From assembly GCA_030077755.1 (NCBI GenBank), contig JAQJZZ010000017.1, positions 620,001 to 684,000 of the forward strand: DNA of 64,000 bases, read 5' to 3'. The stretch's first letter is position 1. Every line of letters begins with the position of its first letter. This document shows positions 44,358-55,503 of the stretch, piece after piece. This DNA comes from Filosporella fistucella (taxonomy: Eukaryota; Ascomycota; Leotiomycetes; Helotiales). Made by a program: the position numbers and the translations under genes. The notes below the pieces were generated by a model that did no database searches, was not told where the DNA came from, and saw nothing but the letters and a program-made list of their open reading frames with translations.

Positions 44358-45248
44358 ATGGCAATCATAGCCCCAAAGAAAGAGTACGTAGCCATTACAT
44401 ACTCATAACATCTTATTAACAATGAAACCCAAAGCCTCCCTCCAATCCGCGCCTGTCTCTTCGACATGGACGGTCTCCTCCTCGACTCCGAAGACAAATA
44501 CACAATCTGCACAAACCTCATTCTCGAAAGGTACAACCGGCCTCCTCTCCCCTGGTCCATAAAAGCGCAAATGCAAGGCCGTCCCGGCTCCTCCGCAGGC
44601 GTGATCTTCTACGAATGGGCGAAACTACCCATATCCCGCGAGCAATACTACTCCGAACTCGTCCTCTTACAACGCGAACATTTTCCACAGGTGAAACCAC
44701 TCCCGGGTGTAGAGAAACTATTGAGCAATTTGAGGAATGCGCGGGTGAAGGATGGGGAAGAGGGGAAGGAGAAAGTTCATATTGCGTTAGCTACTAGTAG
44801 CATCACGCCGAATTTCGTGATGAAGACAGCGCATCTGGAAGATTTATTTAGTGTTTTTGAGAATCATAGACGGGTTCTGGGAGATGATGAGAGAATACCT
44901 GCTGGAAGGGGCAAGCCAGCGCCGGATATTTATCTCGTTGCTTTGGAAGCGGTGAATGCGAGTCTCGCGCCTGGAGAAAAGAAGATTGAGCCAGCAGAGT
45001 GTCTGGTTTTCGAGGATAGTGTGCCGGGTGTTGAGGCGGGGAGGAGAGCTGGAATGAGAGTTGTGTGGTGTCCGCACCCGGAATTGAAGAAGGAGTATGA
45101 GGGTCGGGAGAAGGTGGTTTTGGCTGGGAGGACAGGGACTGGTGGGGATCAGGATATGCATCAATTGGGAGAGATTGATGATGGATTAGCAGACTATTAT
45201 GAGAATCTGGTGGATTTTCCCTATGAGAAATACGGTATTGTGGTATAG
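44358..45248 (+). CDS. HAD-superfamily hydrolase (HDHD1/Gpp1-like phosphatase)
   Basis: Model: join(44358-44383, 44435-45248), 279 aa. A 26-nt first exon (MAIIAPKK) is joined by a 51-nt intron (GTACGT...AAAG) to DLPPIRACLFDMDGLLLDSED, completing HAD motif I with Asp19 (nucleophile) and Asp21. The alpha-helical cap follows, then motif II (IALATSS, Ser/Thr), motif III Lys in GKPAPDIY and motif IV in CLVFEDSVPGVEAGRRAGM. Members include pseudouridine-5'-phosphatase (HDHD1), glycerol-3-phosphatase (Gpp1) and 2-deoxyglucose-6-phosphatase. The substrate cannot be assigned. Without the first exon the protein would begin at the DMDG Met, losing the nucleophile strand, so the spliced start is preferred. 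It is soluble and cytosolic. Confidence 0.88.
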
Positions 45249-45612
45249 ATGATATGGTGGGTTGATCAGATTCAACTCAATACATTCGGATAGACTATAT
45301 ATACCATAGATATAGAGAGAACGAAAAAAGAAGCCTAGACCATAGAATCTTGGGATAAGACAGGATCGTAGAGAAAACGAGGTTATGAACCTTAAACAAT
45401 ATTGGGATAATGCTCCATAGCAAGCTGAAAATTACACCGTAGCAAAATCTACTGGGTTTCGAGAACGCAGCTTTCACATGAAGGCTCGATCAAATGGCTT
45501 ACAGTACTCCATCAGAATAATTCTCGGGGTCGTCGTTTCACCATTTCCTTACTCCTAGACTCATTCAAACAGCTTTCATATATTCGTATACATAATTCTT
45601 GGTATCAATACA
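45249..45612. other. Convergent intergenic, 0.36 kb
   Basis: Spacer between the convergent HAD hydrolase and acyltransferase genes. Only presumed 3' UTRs. Confidence 0.4.
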
Positions 45613-48255
45613 TCACAAATGCGCCCGTGCCTGAAGTGCCTGCCTCCTCTGCTGTTGCTTCTTTAATAGCTTCTTATCCTCTTCTGAAAGGCTTGCCTCA
45701 GCCGAGGCACCTGAGAACAAGCTCTGAGCAATCGTTTCGATATGTCGCAAGACACGAGTGGACACTGTAGCCCCGTCTCTTCTATTCTTTCCCTCTCTTC
45801 TTGAGAGCGCAATCTTCTCTATAAATTGCCATAATTTTCCCTCTGGCATGACTTGTCCTGTCTCTGGATGTCGTTTTGGTGTCCAGTCTGGTGCTAACTT
45901 AGCTCTTGGTTGTATTTTGGTATTTTTGCTTTTCGCAACAATAATTATGCCTTCTTCCTCGAATCGAGTCCAAGAGTTCTTGAGGGTCTCTTTATTGACG
46001 GCTTCGAAATATGAAAGATCTCCTTGGTGATAAAGTGTTTTTCCCAACTACCAAAACATTAGTATTTTCATTTCGATTATGAGCATCACTTTACCAATTG
46101 AGCACTATCTTGGCACTTTTTGACATCAAGCCACCCATCGCCTTCGTACCCCATGGGAGGAGTGAAGCCCATAAGAGCCACGGCACCAAGCCAGAAAGCC
46201 TCAATGAAAGGCCAAATCAGAAAACAGTAGAAGTCATAGTTTTCGCGACCAGCGCCTCGCTCCGCATCAGCTAGGTCAACAGCGGCAATGCCACCATCAT
46301 TCCCCTTGACCAACTCAACAACTCTGTCAGATTCAAGGCCCCTGAGAGTGTTGTCCAGATTTACAGCTAATCCATCAGTTGGGTAGATGAATTCGCCACG
46401 GAATAATTGAGACAAGAACAAAACTTGACCCCGAAGCTCGTCGTAAGATATTCTTTGATTTGCTGGACCACCTCCGCGTTTTACACGTAAGTACATACTT
46501 GAGCTAATCAAAGCTTCGGAAATGAAGAGGTGGATTGTCATATTTCGGTAGAAGGACAATTGGAATCGATCAACAGCGTAATAAGTTGGCTCTGGCAAGC
46601 CAGCAACAAGGCCGACAAGATCCTTCCCAAGAACATCGAGACCCCGGTCGATCACAACGGAGGTTGGAGCATTGCCAAAATGTGCAACTCGTCCACCTTT
46701 CGATCTGACCCTTTCACTCAACCATTCTACTCTACGAATCAATTCTGCCTTACCCACACCTCTACCTCTTAAAGTCAACAGGACAGTTCCAATTAAAGCT
46801 GTAGGCATAACGACAGATACGGCGTTGATGTCTGAGAGTACTTTGTACCCAAGAGTTCGGAGCAGCTTCTGCTTTGTGGCTGGGTCTGTAACACTTTTCA
46901 TATCGAGCTCCTTTGGAATTCCAGTAGTCCTAGATTGTTGTTCCTGTATGAATTGCCGTAGGCTCCAAGGTTCATGGAATCGGACATCCACTCGTCCAAG
47001 TTTCAGAGAGAGCACTGAGGATGCGGACAAGAAGTCTGCTAGGTTTTCCTTCTTCTTGGGTACACCGAGTAACTCAGTAACGTAGCCCTCTGTTTCGACG
47101 ACTTTGTCATATTGCGTGCTGACAGGACAAATAATAGTATCCTCCACGCGGCCAGACAAGATACTATCCAAGATAAAGCTTAAAATGCCAAACTTCGGTG
47201 GCAAAAGCTTTCCGGTTCTCGAACGTCCTCCTTCGATGAAGCATTCAAAGTTGTATCCCCCTTGAAGAAGTGTATCGATGTATGATTGAACCAGAGTAGT
47301 GTAAAGGATGTCATCACCAAAACTTCTGCGAATCCACATAGCACCTAGATTCACTTAGCTATGCAAAATACTTAAAACAATTGACCTACCTGCATGTTGT
47401 AAGAAGCTTCCTACTACAGGAAAGTTCAAATTGTCTCCAGCTACAACAGTTGGCAAGGCTAGTCCTAAGCGATAGCATATGAGTTGAAGGGAGACATAGT
47501 CCACATGGGATCGATGACAAGGTAGAAATATAATGCTCTGCTTATTCTTTTCCGCCTTCTCTGCGACAGTCCGTAACCTGATGACTTCCTCGCTAGAGAC
47601 ATGTATACCTAGAAAGTGTTAGAGATAGACTTGGGGAAGATAACTGCTTCATACCCTGGTGATATGCTCTCGTCAACAACTGAGTGCACATATAATAGGC
47701 CCCGCGAATGAACGGTTTGCTTTCCATTTTGCATATCATATCTCCAGTCAATTTCTCGCATAGCTCTTGCAAGTTATGCTCAATGACAGCTTTCCTCTGC
47801 GATCTTGTGGCCGCAAATGTCGGAGAATTCCTGTTCAATAACCCCTCCTTCTCCTCTACCGCAATCCTCTTTTCTGCCAACTCCTGTATCCTCTTTTGTA
47901 AAATTGGTGTCGATAAAACATTTTGTATCATATTTTCCGAAAAGCCTTGGTAGAAAACTGGCTGTCCGATAAAGTTGTCGTAGGCTCGCCATCCTGTTCC
48001 CGAGACATGCAATGACACTTCTCTTAAGAATCTATGTACAGTTCAGTAAATGCATGCGCTTCTGGTTTGGCATACATACTCCAATGGACTTGATCGAAAT
48101 CTTGCCATATGCTCCACCAAATTCCTCTCTCCCTCATGCTGTGCCCGCTCTGGAGGCTCGATATATCCACTCGGATGTAGCGTGACCTGGTCTCCTAGAA
48201 TCTCCAAATCTGGGGCCGAGGTACGCGGCGACGACGCAGCCTTGGGATTTGCCAT
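45613..48255 (-). CDS. Glycerol-3-phosphate/DHAP acyltransferase, GNPAT/PlsB type
   Basis: Model: complement(join(45613-46047, 46095-47344, 47390-47608, 47655-48031, 48080-48255)), 818 aa. All acyltransferase blocks are present: LPCHRSHVDYVSL (HX4D catalytic motif, about 232-244), FIEGGRSRTGK (motif III, about 305-315) and ICPVSTQYDKVVE (motif IV, about 340). The N-terminal FLREVSLHVSGTGWRAYDNF region and C-terminal helical part fit the PlsB/GNPAT branch rather than the ER Gat1/2 type. The enzyme would acylate position 1 of glycerol-3-phosphate or dihydroxyacetone phosphate, the first step of glycero- or ether-lipid synthesis. The protein ends ...ARAHL; AHL fits the PTS1 consensus [SAC][KRH][LM], suggesting peroxisomal import as for animal GNPAT (inference). 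Four introns of 45-48 nt; the first uses GTATGT inside codon 59. The divergent POP4 start lies 297 bp away. Confidence 0.9.
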
Positions 48256-48552
48256 TGTGACTTTCGTATGATTCTATGCGTCGGTGTCCTTAGATTTGAG
48301 AAGCCTCATAGCAAAATCATCGTCCCATGTTGTTACAATCGAATGTTGCTTCGCATGTGAGAGACCCGAGGTCCTGGCGAGATCAATAGATCAAAATCTG
48401 GGGTTGCGGTTGGCGTCGGCGAAGCCCCGGTTGAACTGCATGCGCTAAGAGCTTAATTTGCCCCATGTGAAAGCATCTTATCTTCAATATTTTACTTGAC
48501 ATCCAAAGACAAGACACAACCACAACCAAAAAAAAGGTCAAGATCGGTCGCA

Positions 48553-49320
48553 ATGGCACCACCAAAGCCCAAAACCAAGTCAATTGCCCTCGCGCTCCTG
48601 GAAAAAGCCCACGATGCAGAGTCCACAACACGAATCTACGAGCAAAAAGTTCTCGACCGCCCATATCTCCATATAAAACCTACAGAGCCCGACAACAAGC
48701 GTTATGAACGGCGCATGGAACGGCTGCGCAAACTCGAGAAGCGGAAGAGGAAATTGAAACCAGCTCCGTTATCTGCAAAAAAGAAAAGAGCGCTGTGTTT
48801 GTACGAGATTCCGAAGGAACAACAAAAGTATAGTATCTATGAACCATTACATCAGATGTGGATTGGATATATACAGGAAGTACTATGGGATGGCGGCAAA
48901 TTCTATCCAATCAATGCCGCAACAGCTGCGAAATTATGCAGTGCAGATTTCCATGGAGCAGAGCTGGAGATTGTAAGGAGCAGATGTCCAAGTCGGGTCG
49001 GAGTGAAGGGGATTGTGGTGAAAGATACAAAATTTGTATTTGAGATAGTCACGAGGAAAGATGTGGTCAAGATTATGCCTAAAGAGCATACACTTTTCAG
49101 ATTTACGATTCCTCGGCCAGAAGAGAAGAAAGATACAGACGGAGTAAAAGATAAGCTGGAAAGTCCACCAAAAGATATCCCCGAGGACAAAGCTGCGGAT
49201 GCCTCAGCACCGTCGCATTCTAAAGATCTAATCTTCGAAATCCACGGCGATCAATTCATATTCCGCGCAGCAGATCGTTCCAACAAAAAATTCAAGTCAC
49301 ATTTCCTACCGGATCTCTAG
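48553..49320 (+). CDS. POP4: RNase P/MRP subunit Pop4 (Rpp29)
   Basis: Intronless, 255 aa, from the ATG at 48553. The basic coiled N-terminal half (ERRMERLRKLEKRKRKLKPA) is followed by the Rpp29/Pop4 Sm-like barrel. That begins at YEPLHQMWIGYIQEVL (about residues 97-112) and continues through ADFHGAELEIVRSRCPSRVG, KGIVVKDTKFVFEIVT and KEHTLFRFTIP. A Glu/Lys-rich linker and a final strand pair (IFEIHGDQFIFRAADRSNKK) end the protein. Pop4 is a shared protein subunit of RNase P (tRNA 5' maturation) and RNase MRP (rRNA processing) that contacts the RNA specificity/catalytic junction. The acidic insert between the last strands is a fungal feature. The frame is open upstream to 48496 without an ATG, so the chosen start is the first Met. 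Confidence 0.92.
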   Translation: MAPPKPKTKSIALALLEKAHDAESTTRIYEQKVLDRPYLHIKPTEPDNKRYERRMERLRKLEKRKRKLKPAPLSAKKKRALCLYEIPKEQQKYSIYEPLHQMWIGYIQEVLWDGGKFYPINAATAAKLCSADFHGAELEIVRSRCPSRVGVKGIVVKDTKFVFEIVTRKDVVKIMPKEHTLFRFTIPRPEEKKDTDGVKDKLESPPKDIPEDKAADASAPSHSKDLIFEIHGDQFIFRAADRSNKKFKSHFLPDL

Positions 49321-50737
49321 AACATCCACCCATCTATGGTACCCTCTACCCCACCTTCCACAAACTCAGGGTTGAGCCAAAGCCATGGTACCCTCTACCC
49401 CACCTTCCACAAACTCAGGGTTGAGCCAAAGCCATGGCAAATACTTGGGAAAAGCTAGCCAGGAATTTGCACAGACAATCAAGACCACGGCCTTCTGATT
49501 CTCGAAACACGAAACGCAATCAAACTACGAACACAGTTTCGCAAATATGAGTCGAGCCTATTCCCATATCGTCTGCATGCCGGCCACCTTTGAGATACCC
49601 CAAATCACTGCGACTCAACAGCCACGCCCACGGACTTCCATCTCAACTCCAAAGTAGGTGGCGAAATTATCTGAGAACTTCTGAGACTTTAGTGGCAAGA
49701 TAAGCCCTCGGGATCGAGATGTGCAGCTGTAAGGAGAGAGCCAACTCATTTGCTCTCGGTTCGACAAAAAATTGGAAGAAGCTCCTTAAAAGCAAGAATT
49801 ATGGAGATAAAGCAGCTGAACAAGGTATTGTCTTTTTCAACCGTTCTGTACGTGTGCCTTGCATAATCTCCAATCACCCAAGCACTGGTGCCTCGAACTT
49901 CCAGTCAGCTTTCAATCATTTCCTAGCATGGTCAACTGCGACCCAACTATACGGGAGCTAGCTGCGAACAACGGGTCAACCTCATCGGCGTGCGGAGCCA
50001 AAAGGACCAGTGCAAGTGTGTCCGCTTGTAATTTGCTGTTCAAATTGAAGTCTTTGCACTCGTCAAGATGCCCTTATTCCCAGGTCGCCAGGTCAGCCTG
50101 CAACAGGAGCTCAGAATATCAAATCGTGGTTTAATACTCTTTAGAACCACGAAAACTGAAATCGGGCGTACCCACGTGATGAGATGATGTTGCACAAAGG
50201 ATACAGCCCTCGAGCTGTCCGTCTATCTAAATCTTAATGATGTCCGTATCAAATCCTACAAAATGCTTTTCTGGCTCATAGTAGAGCACATTTTACGCTT
50301 GAATATACTTGAAGATATGGTCCGCATCGACACAAGAGCGCATACCCAATACGGTTGGAATTTCAATCCATAGATACTCCGATAATGACTATATGTACCG
50401 TACGACTTTTAAAATCAAATTCACTTGGTCGATCCAAAATCAGGCTGACCTATGCGAGGCTGAGTAGGGATGTTGATCTTTTGGTGCTGTTGCGTTGCAT
50501 AGCCACCCTCAGCGGCTGTACAGCCTCCTGCACAAGTGCAAGGCTGAACAAAGTATGGTCTGTCAGTGGTTGACATCAACGAACAAAATCATGGACCTCC
50601 CCATTATCTCTGTTTCCCATCCTTATGCGATGTATTTTCATCTCTGATTATCTTCCTCGATCTCGGCAAGCTTGGAGTCTTAGCGGCTATCGCTGTGTTC
50701 TGGCACTTAGGGCTATTCAATTTTCCGTGGCCCAAAC
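49321..50737. other. Intergenic, 1.4 kb
   Basis: Between POP4 and the HeLo-ClpB pseudogene. It contains the perfect 49-bp tandem duplication just after the POP4 stop. Frames at 49719-50134 and 50355-50826 overlap and have no recognised domains. Confidence 0.45.
49336..49437. repeat. Perfect 49-bp tandem duplication
   Basis: The unit starting ATGGTACCCTCTACCCCACC at 49336 recurs without mismatch at 49385 (period 49). A residual ATGG is at 49434-49437. It begins 16 bp after the POP4 stop, so it lies in that gene's 3' UTR or terminator. The exact identity implies a recent event (or an assembly artefact). Confidence 0.9.
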
Positions 50738-51595
50738 ATGGCTGTCGACCCATCTGGGCTTGCGATCGGAGTTGTTGGCCTTTTGGTGGCCTTCAAAGGC
50801 GCTGTGGACGGATTTGCGCTCATTGAGGCGATCATAGAGAAAGACAACGACTCAAGATACTTGGCATTGCAGTATGCACTCTAGAAGCACAAGTTGCTAG
50901 TTTGGGGCAGACACTTCCAAGTTGAAGATCCCGCCCTTTGTAAATTCAAGGATGAATCGAAGCAAACGCAAAAGCTCATCGCTGCGACTTTAGCAGAAAT
51001 CTCAGCGACTCAGGATGCTGCGTTGCCTTATGTAAAGCGATATAATATGCAAGTTCCTGAAGTGGAAAAGTCGGTTGCGAAAGGGATGTTGAATATTGGT
51101 AGTGCTTGGGTCAAGAAGGTCAAGGAGAAGAGGGCGTCTCACGCTCAGGGGCATCGTTCGAGGTGGGCATTGCACGATAAGCCGAAATTCGAGCGTCTGG
51201 TGGGAAAATTGACCAAACTAAATTCATACTTGTGAACCCCCGAATTTTTCAATCGAATCGACGAGTTCGTCCTCTTCAACACACTCACTCGAGCCACCTT
51301 GTCTGAAATCACGATGCTACAAATCGCTGAGTTGCAGCGCCGCTTGGCTCCCAAACGGATCATCCTAAATGTCTCCCCACAAGCTAAATTATGGATAGTA
51401 GAATACACGTCTAAACTCCGAGACGGCGCGAGGCCGCTCAAAGCGCTCATAGCGAGAGATCTAGCTGGTGTGTTGGCAGGAAAGATTCTGAATGGAGAGG
51501 TTAAGGAGGGGAATACGGCCAGGATAGTGCTTGATACTAAGACGAATAATTTGGATGTCATCAGTAGTAGTGACTTTGCTGAAAAAGAAACATAG
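50738..51595 (+). pseudogene. Broken chimera: HeLo domain (HET-s-type) followed in frame by the C-terminal end of a ClpB/Hsp104-type AAA+ disaggregase
   Basis: One reading frame runs from the ATG at 50738 to the TAG at 51593-51595 and is broken only by TAG at 50882-50884 and TGA at 51233-51235. The first part (to about 51232) reads as a HeLo domain: MAVDPSGLAIGVVGLLVAFK, DGFALIEAIIEKDNDSRYLA, then a block matching the LRLxxxKxxLxxWGxxF pattern and RWALHDKPKFERLVGKL. HeLo domains are the membrane-targeting cell-death modules of HET-s and related fungal allorecognition proteins. Directly after the TGA, TPEFFNRIDEFVLFNTLTRA and DGARPLKALIARDLAGVLAG match the ClpB/Hsp104 region just C-terminal to the second ATPase core (sensor-2/D2-small). 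The Walker A/B segments are absent. The simplest history is loss of the middle of a longer gene plus point nonsense mutations. No likely intron removes either stop. Both domain calls rest on my recognition of motifs. Confidence 0.7.
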
Positions 51596-53171
51596 TGATA
51601 GATAGGGCCGGAAAGGGAAATCTTGTGGAGATGGGAAGATTACAGATCAAGGCTCAATAAACATTTAAATCCAAATCAAAAGATGTCATTGTCCTCAACA
51701 TTAGATCCAAAAAGAGTAAATCTATGAAGCACAGACGATACGCTAATACCGTATGAAGTAACAGCATGAGGTGGAGACTCCTAGAGTACTCCAATGTAAT
51801 CACTTATATGTTCACTTAGTTTCACCACAGGCGAAACAACTAGCGGAGTATTCAGGGCAAAGGAATGGAGAGCAGTGATTGTGCCAAAACGAGAAGGATT
51901 GTCATCGTTTTCCACTTATATTGATTTTGCCCTGGGTGAAGTATATATTTAGTTTCAAAACGAAAAGGAAGCAAGGCAACTATCAAGAACTACATTCTCC
52001 TAAGACAGTAAGCACTTACCTATACACGGAAGGAGATACTTCCGTGCCTTACTTGTCTCCTTGCCTCCTTAATAATAATTCAAAATAGAGTATGTAGAGT
52101 AAGTAAAATAAAATAAAAAGGAGAAAAGTAAATACACAATACCCCTTAAACCTTATTCGCAGCCCAGCCGCAAGTAGCCGAGTCTCAAGCTTTAAATCTA
52201 GAACTTTACTCACTCTGAGCCCCTTTGCCGAAGCCTAACAAGAAGGAGAGACATTGGGTAGTCTTGTCTCACCTCCACTCCACTAGAAGATGTCATAATT
52301 AGTGGGGTAGCCTGGGGTGGGGTATGAAGGTACCTTCCGAGACGAGCCGTACCTCCCTCCCTCGTTAAGATATGAAAACCCGTCTTGACTCAAAATTTTA
52401 GAGATGTGTGATAGTTTGATGTAGTGAATGTGATGTGATGTGATATACATTATCATTTCCCTAACCTCGGTATTTTCACTACCTAGCCAACTCCTTTTCT
52501 CACTCCGGGTCTTATATTCTCTAAGCCGAGAGAAAACGAAGATTCCCATCTCATCGTCGTAACTGACATGTATCCAGTAATGTAATCCAACAAGACAAAA
52601 CAGGTATGGTATCTATTCATACAAAAAAAAGTGAAACGTTTGGTTCCTGCTACATTCACAAGACTTCCCCTTGCTGACTGACTCGCGAATCGATAAAACA
52701 GAAAACTTAAAGCAGAAAAAGAAAAAGAAACGCCGGTACGCCAATGCTTTGTCCTTCCCATTTTGGACCAATGCTAGATGCATTATGCGTTTATGGAATC
52801 TGTAATCATCACAGAGATAGGGGTAAAAAGAAATTCAAGGTAAGGTAGCCAATTCCGGACCCATTGCGTCAGGTAGATGGCTGACTTCGGTTCTGCAATG
52901 CTATCCAACCATCAAAATCATTATCATAAACCTTGCTTTCTCCTGAGTGATATCAGGAGAGCAAGTGTATCTCATCCAAATGTAGTTGCAGACTGGCAAC
53001 TTTAAGCTCTCAAAGCATCGAAGCAATCATCATTATCATCCTCTCAATCCAAGTATTCCAAGAATGTCTGTCTGGCATACATCTCATAATGTAGCCTGGC
53101 TCTTCAAGAGCAAATTAAGCCTCATAGTATGCAGTGAGCTTGCACCACTAATGTTCTGTCGACCGGCGAAC
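51596..53171. other. Intergenic, 1.6 kb, AT-rich
   Basis: Between the pseudogene and the 3' end of the Zn2Cys6 gene. It includes AT-rich and A-rich tracts (for example 52090-52135). Only short overlapping frames are present. Confidence 0.45.
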
Positions 53172-55503
53172 TCAAATGTAATTATGCGCAAAATGGGTAT
53201 GGTGATTAGGTGGCTGATAGGAGCCTTCGTATGGGTGGTTTGGGAGACTGAAGTCGGCCCTAGCAAGAAGCGGATTGGGAATTCCTTGGGGCATTTTGGG
53301 ACGAGCCACTGGTGGAGGTGGAGGCGCGGGCGGGAGACTGGTAGTGGTATTCGGGAAATATTGCCCTAGAGAGGTCTGCTGTGAAACTATTGTCTGTTGT
53401 GGAGGTTCGTTCCAGCCCCATTTTTCTTTCAGCTCCTTGTTCAAGAACCCGACTTTCCAGCCCGTCTCTTTTCGGATCTTCTCGAAGATTTCGAGAACCT
53501 CTTCTTGTTCGCGACGAACCACAAGACACTCGGCAGCGATTGCGAGAGATCGAAGGGCCACACTTGCGACGGCTCTATCCTTGACATGGGCAATGATACC
53601 ACAGATAAGGTGAGCATGATGAAGTTGCAATCTACTCATCTCTTCCGTGTCCTTGGACATCACAGGATTTATTTGTGCCAAGAGACACATTGCCGTGTGG
53701 AAGAACAAGCGGCCGACAATGGTAGCACGCTTGATGAGCCTGCATGGGTTAGCATGTTTCGAAAAAGCAAAGATGTCTACCTACCAAACTTCCGGGAAAG
53801 CTGACTTTGAGCTCGTTTGTGACGGGTGAAGGACACCAATGGGCTGCATTGTACGAGGTACAGTGCTTTCCCAGCTATCACACAAGCCCTTTAATCTTTG
53901 CCACTCGGAATATCGTGCTTGAAGTCGAATCTGCTCATCCTGCGGCTCTCGCTCCTGGAACCGAGGTACCGAAGCTCGGAAGTTTGCAATCTTTCCAACG
54001 ATGTACAGCATCCGATGTACCCAAATTTCTTCTCTCCCTGATTCCATCTCTTGCTGGAAGTTCATGTCCACACCCCACTGATCTGGATCCCAAGCTACTT
54101 GCCAATTGAAATGAAGGCAACTTAGAAGTTCCATGCCAACATTCAACCAGAAACAAGCAGCACCAATCCCTGTGCTTCTGGCATTCCACCCACACTCTTT
54201 GATTAATGCTCGAGCTCCTGCAATATGGTTCATTCGTTGCATTGCCTTCTCCGACATAATCTCATATACATTAAGGATTACTGCGGTTGTTGCACAGCAG
54301 ACTGTATCTCTATCAGGATTTTGCAAGGACCGGAGTAACTGGGTAGTCGCAGTATCGTAGTAGTACAAGGCTCGGTCCTCGTGATATATTGGATTTACCA
54401 GTGTCAAGTGACGTGCGCCACATGCGAGGAAGGCGTTGAGGAGCATTGGCTCACTCATAGCATGGAAAGGCAATAGTCTTGAGAAGTGTTTCTGGGGGTC
54501 CATACTGTCCATCCATAATCCAACCTCTTCAACAAATACTTGCATGAAGAGGACTTCTTCCGCAGTATCCAGCCATTTCCGGGGTTCGGTCGGAGGTGTG
54601 AGAGGTGCAGTTTCCGGATTACTATAGGAAGTTGAGGGCGGTGCGGTCAAGAAGGAAACATCACTTCCAGCATGGGAATGATGTCTACTTGCTTGTCTTG
54701 AATGACCATATTCATGCTTCATAGTATATCCACCATCCGAGTATGGGCCATTTGATTGTATAGGAGGAAGAGCGTGGTGGTTATCATTTATAAGAGGATT
54801 CGATACCACTGGTCGGACAGGGTATTGGACTTGCTCTCGTGGAGGGGTAATGACCTGATCCAAATGAGCATACCGACCTAGTCCACCTTTATATTCCGAC
54901 GCAATTTCCCTGGATTCGTCGAGAAATTTGACTATAGATATTAGAACGTGTATATATATATATATATAGATCAGAAGAAGTACCTTTCCAGTCCGCAGTC
55001 GGTGGAAGTATGGGAGGGTTTTTGACCGTAGTATCGATAAAGTTCAACCTGACTCCTCTCTTACAGACCCGGCTCGACTTTCTGCAATTCTGACAATGTG
55101 GCAGACCTTCATCACATTTCAAATGCCTCTCTCTACAAGTCAAGCATCCAGTTCGTACTCTCTTCGGCTTGCTAGCAGCTACAGCCTCCGCAGACTCTCC
55201 ACCACCACTGTCGGCCGGCATCTGTGATTTCTTCTTTCCTCCTTGGTTGATGGTAACAATTGAGGCAGTTCTCTGCCGTTTTGATGGGCGGGGACTATCA
55301 CCGAGGTAAGTCGAAGGACTGAATTGTTGCTCTCCACCCAGAGTTAGATCAGAGGCAGTCGAAGCCGAATATAACGGCGACGGCTGATATGGATAATCGA
55401 TATCAAAACCGGGTGCGAGGTAACCTTGGTTATCGTAGACCGCCACGATGTCGAATCTGCGAATGCTCGCAGTGAATATCTGGGAATATGCTTTGTCCTC
55501 CAC
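53172..55503 (-). CDS. Zn(II)2Cys6 fungal-specific transcription factor
   Basis: Model: complement(join(53172-53739, 53785-54931, 54984-55503)), about 744 codons in the open frame. The binuclear zinc cluster reads [11 protein letters not shown], then [11 protein letters not shown] (about residues 120-147; six Cys present, about 55147-55063), preceded by a basic KPKRVRTG. A fungal-specific regulatory domain (fungal_trans_2 type) follows: [20 protein letters not shown] to the [20 protein letters not shown] region. The C-terminus is Pro/Gln/His-rich. It should bind CGG-type DNA half sites. Introns of 45 and 52 nt; the second contains a (TA)n tract at 54951-54968. The frame starts at a GTG (55503) with no in-frame ATG before 55221, so the true start is probably in an unresolved upstream exon. 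OefC-like TFs share the [13 protein letters not shown] string, but I would not name it on that. Confidence 0.85.
54951..54968. repeat. (TA)n microsatellite in a Zn2Cys6-gene intron
   Basis: About nine TA units lie within the 52-nt intron at 54932-54983. This is simple length-variable sequence between donor GTAC and the terminal CTATAG acceptor. Confidence 0.8.

Noticed and set aside
50882..50884. An intron removing the TAG in the HeLo part
   Set aside because: The only nearby GT-AG pair would give a 13-nt intron, too short to splice; a nonsense mutation is the simpler reading.
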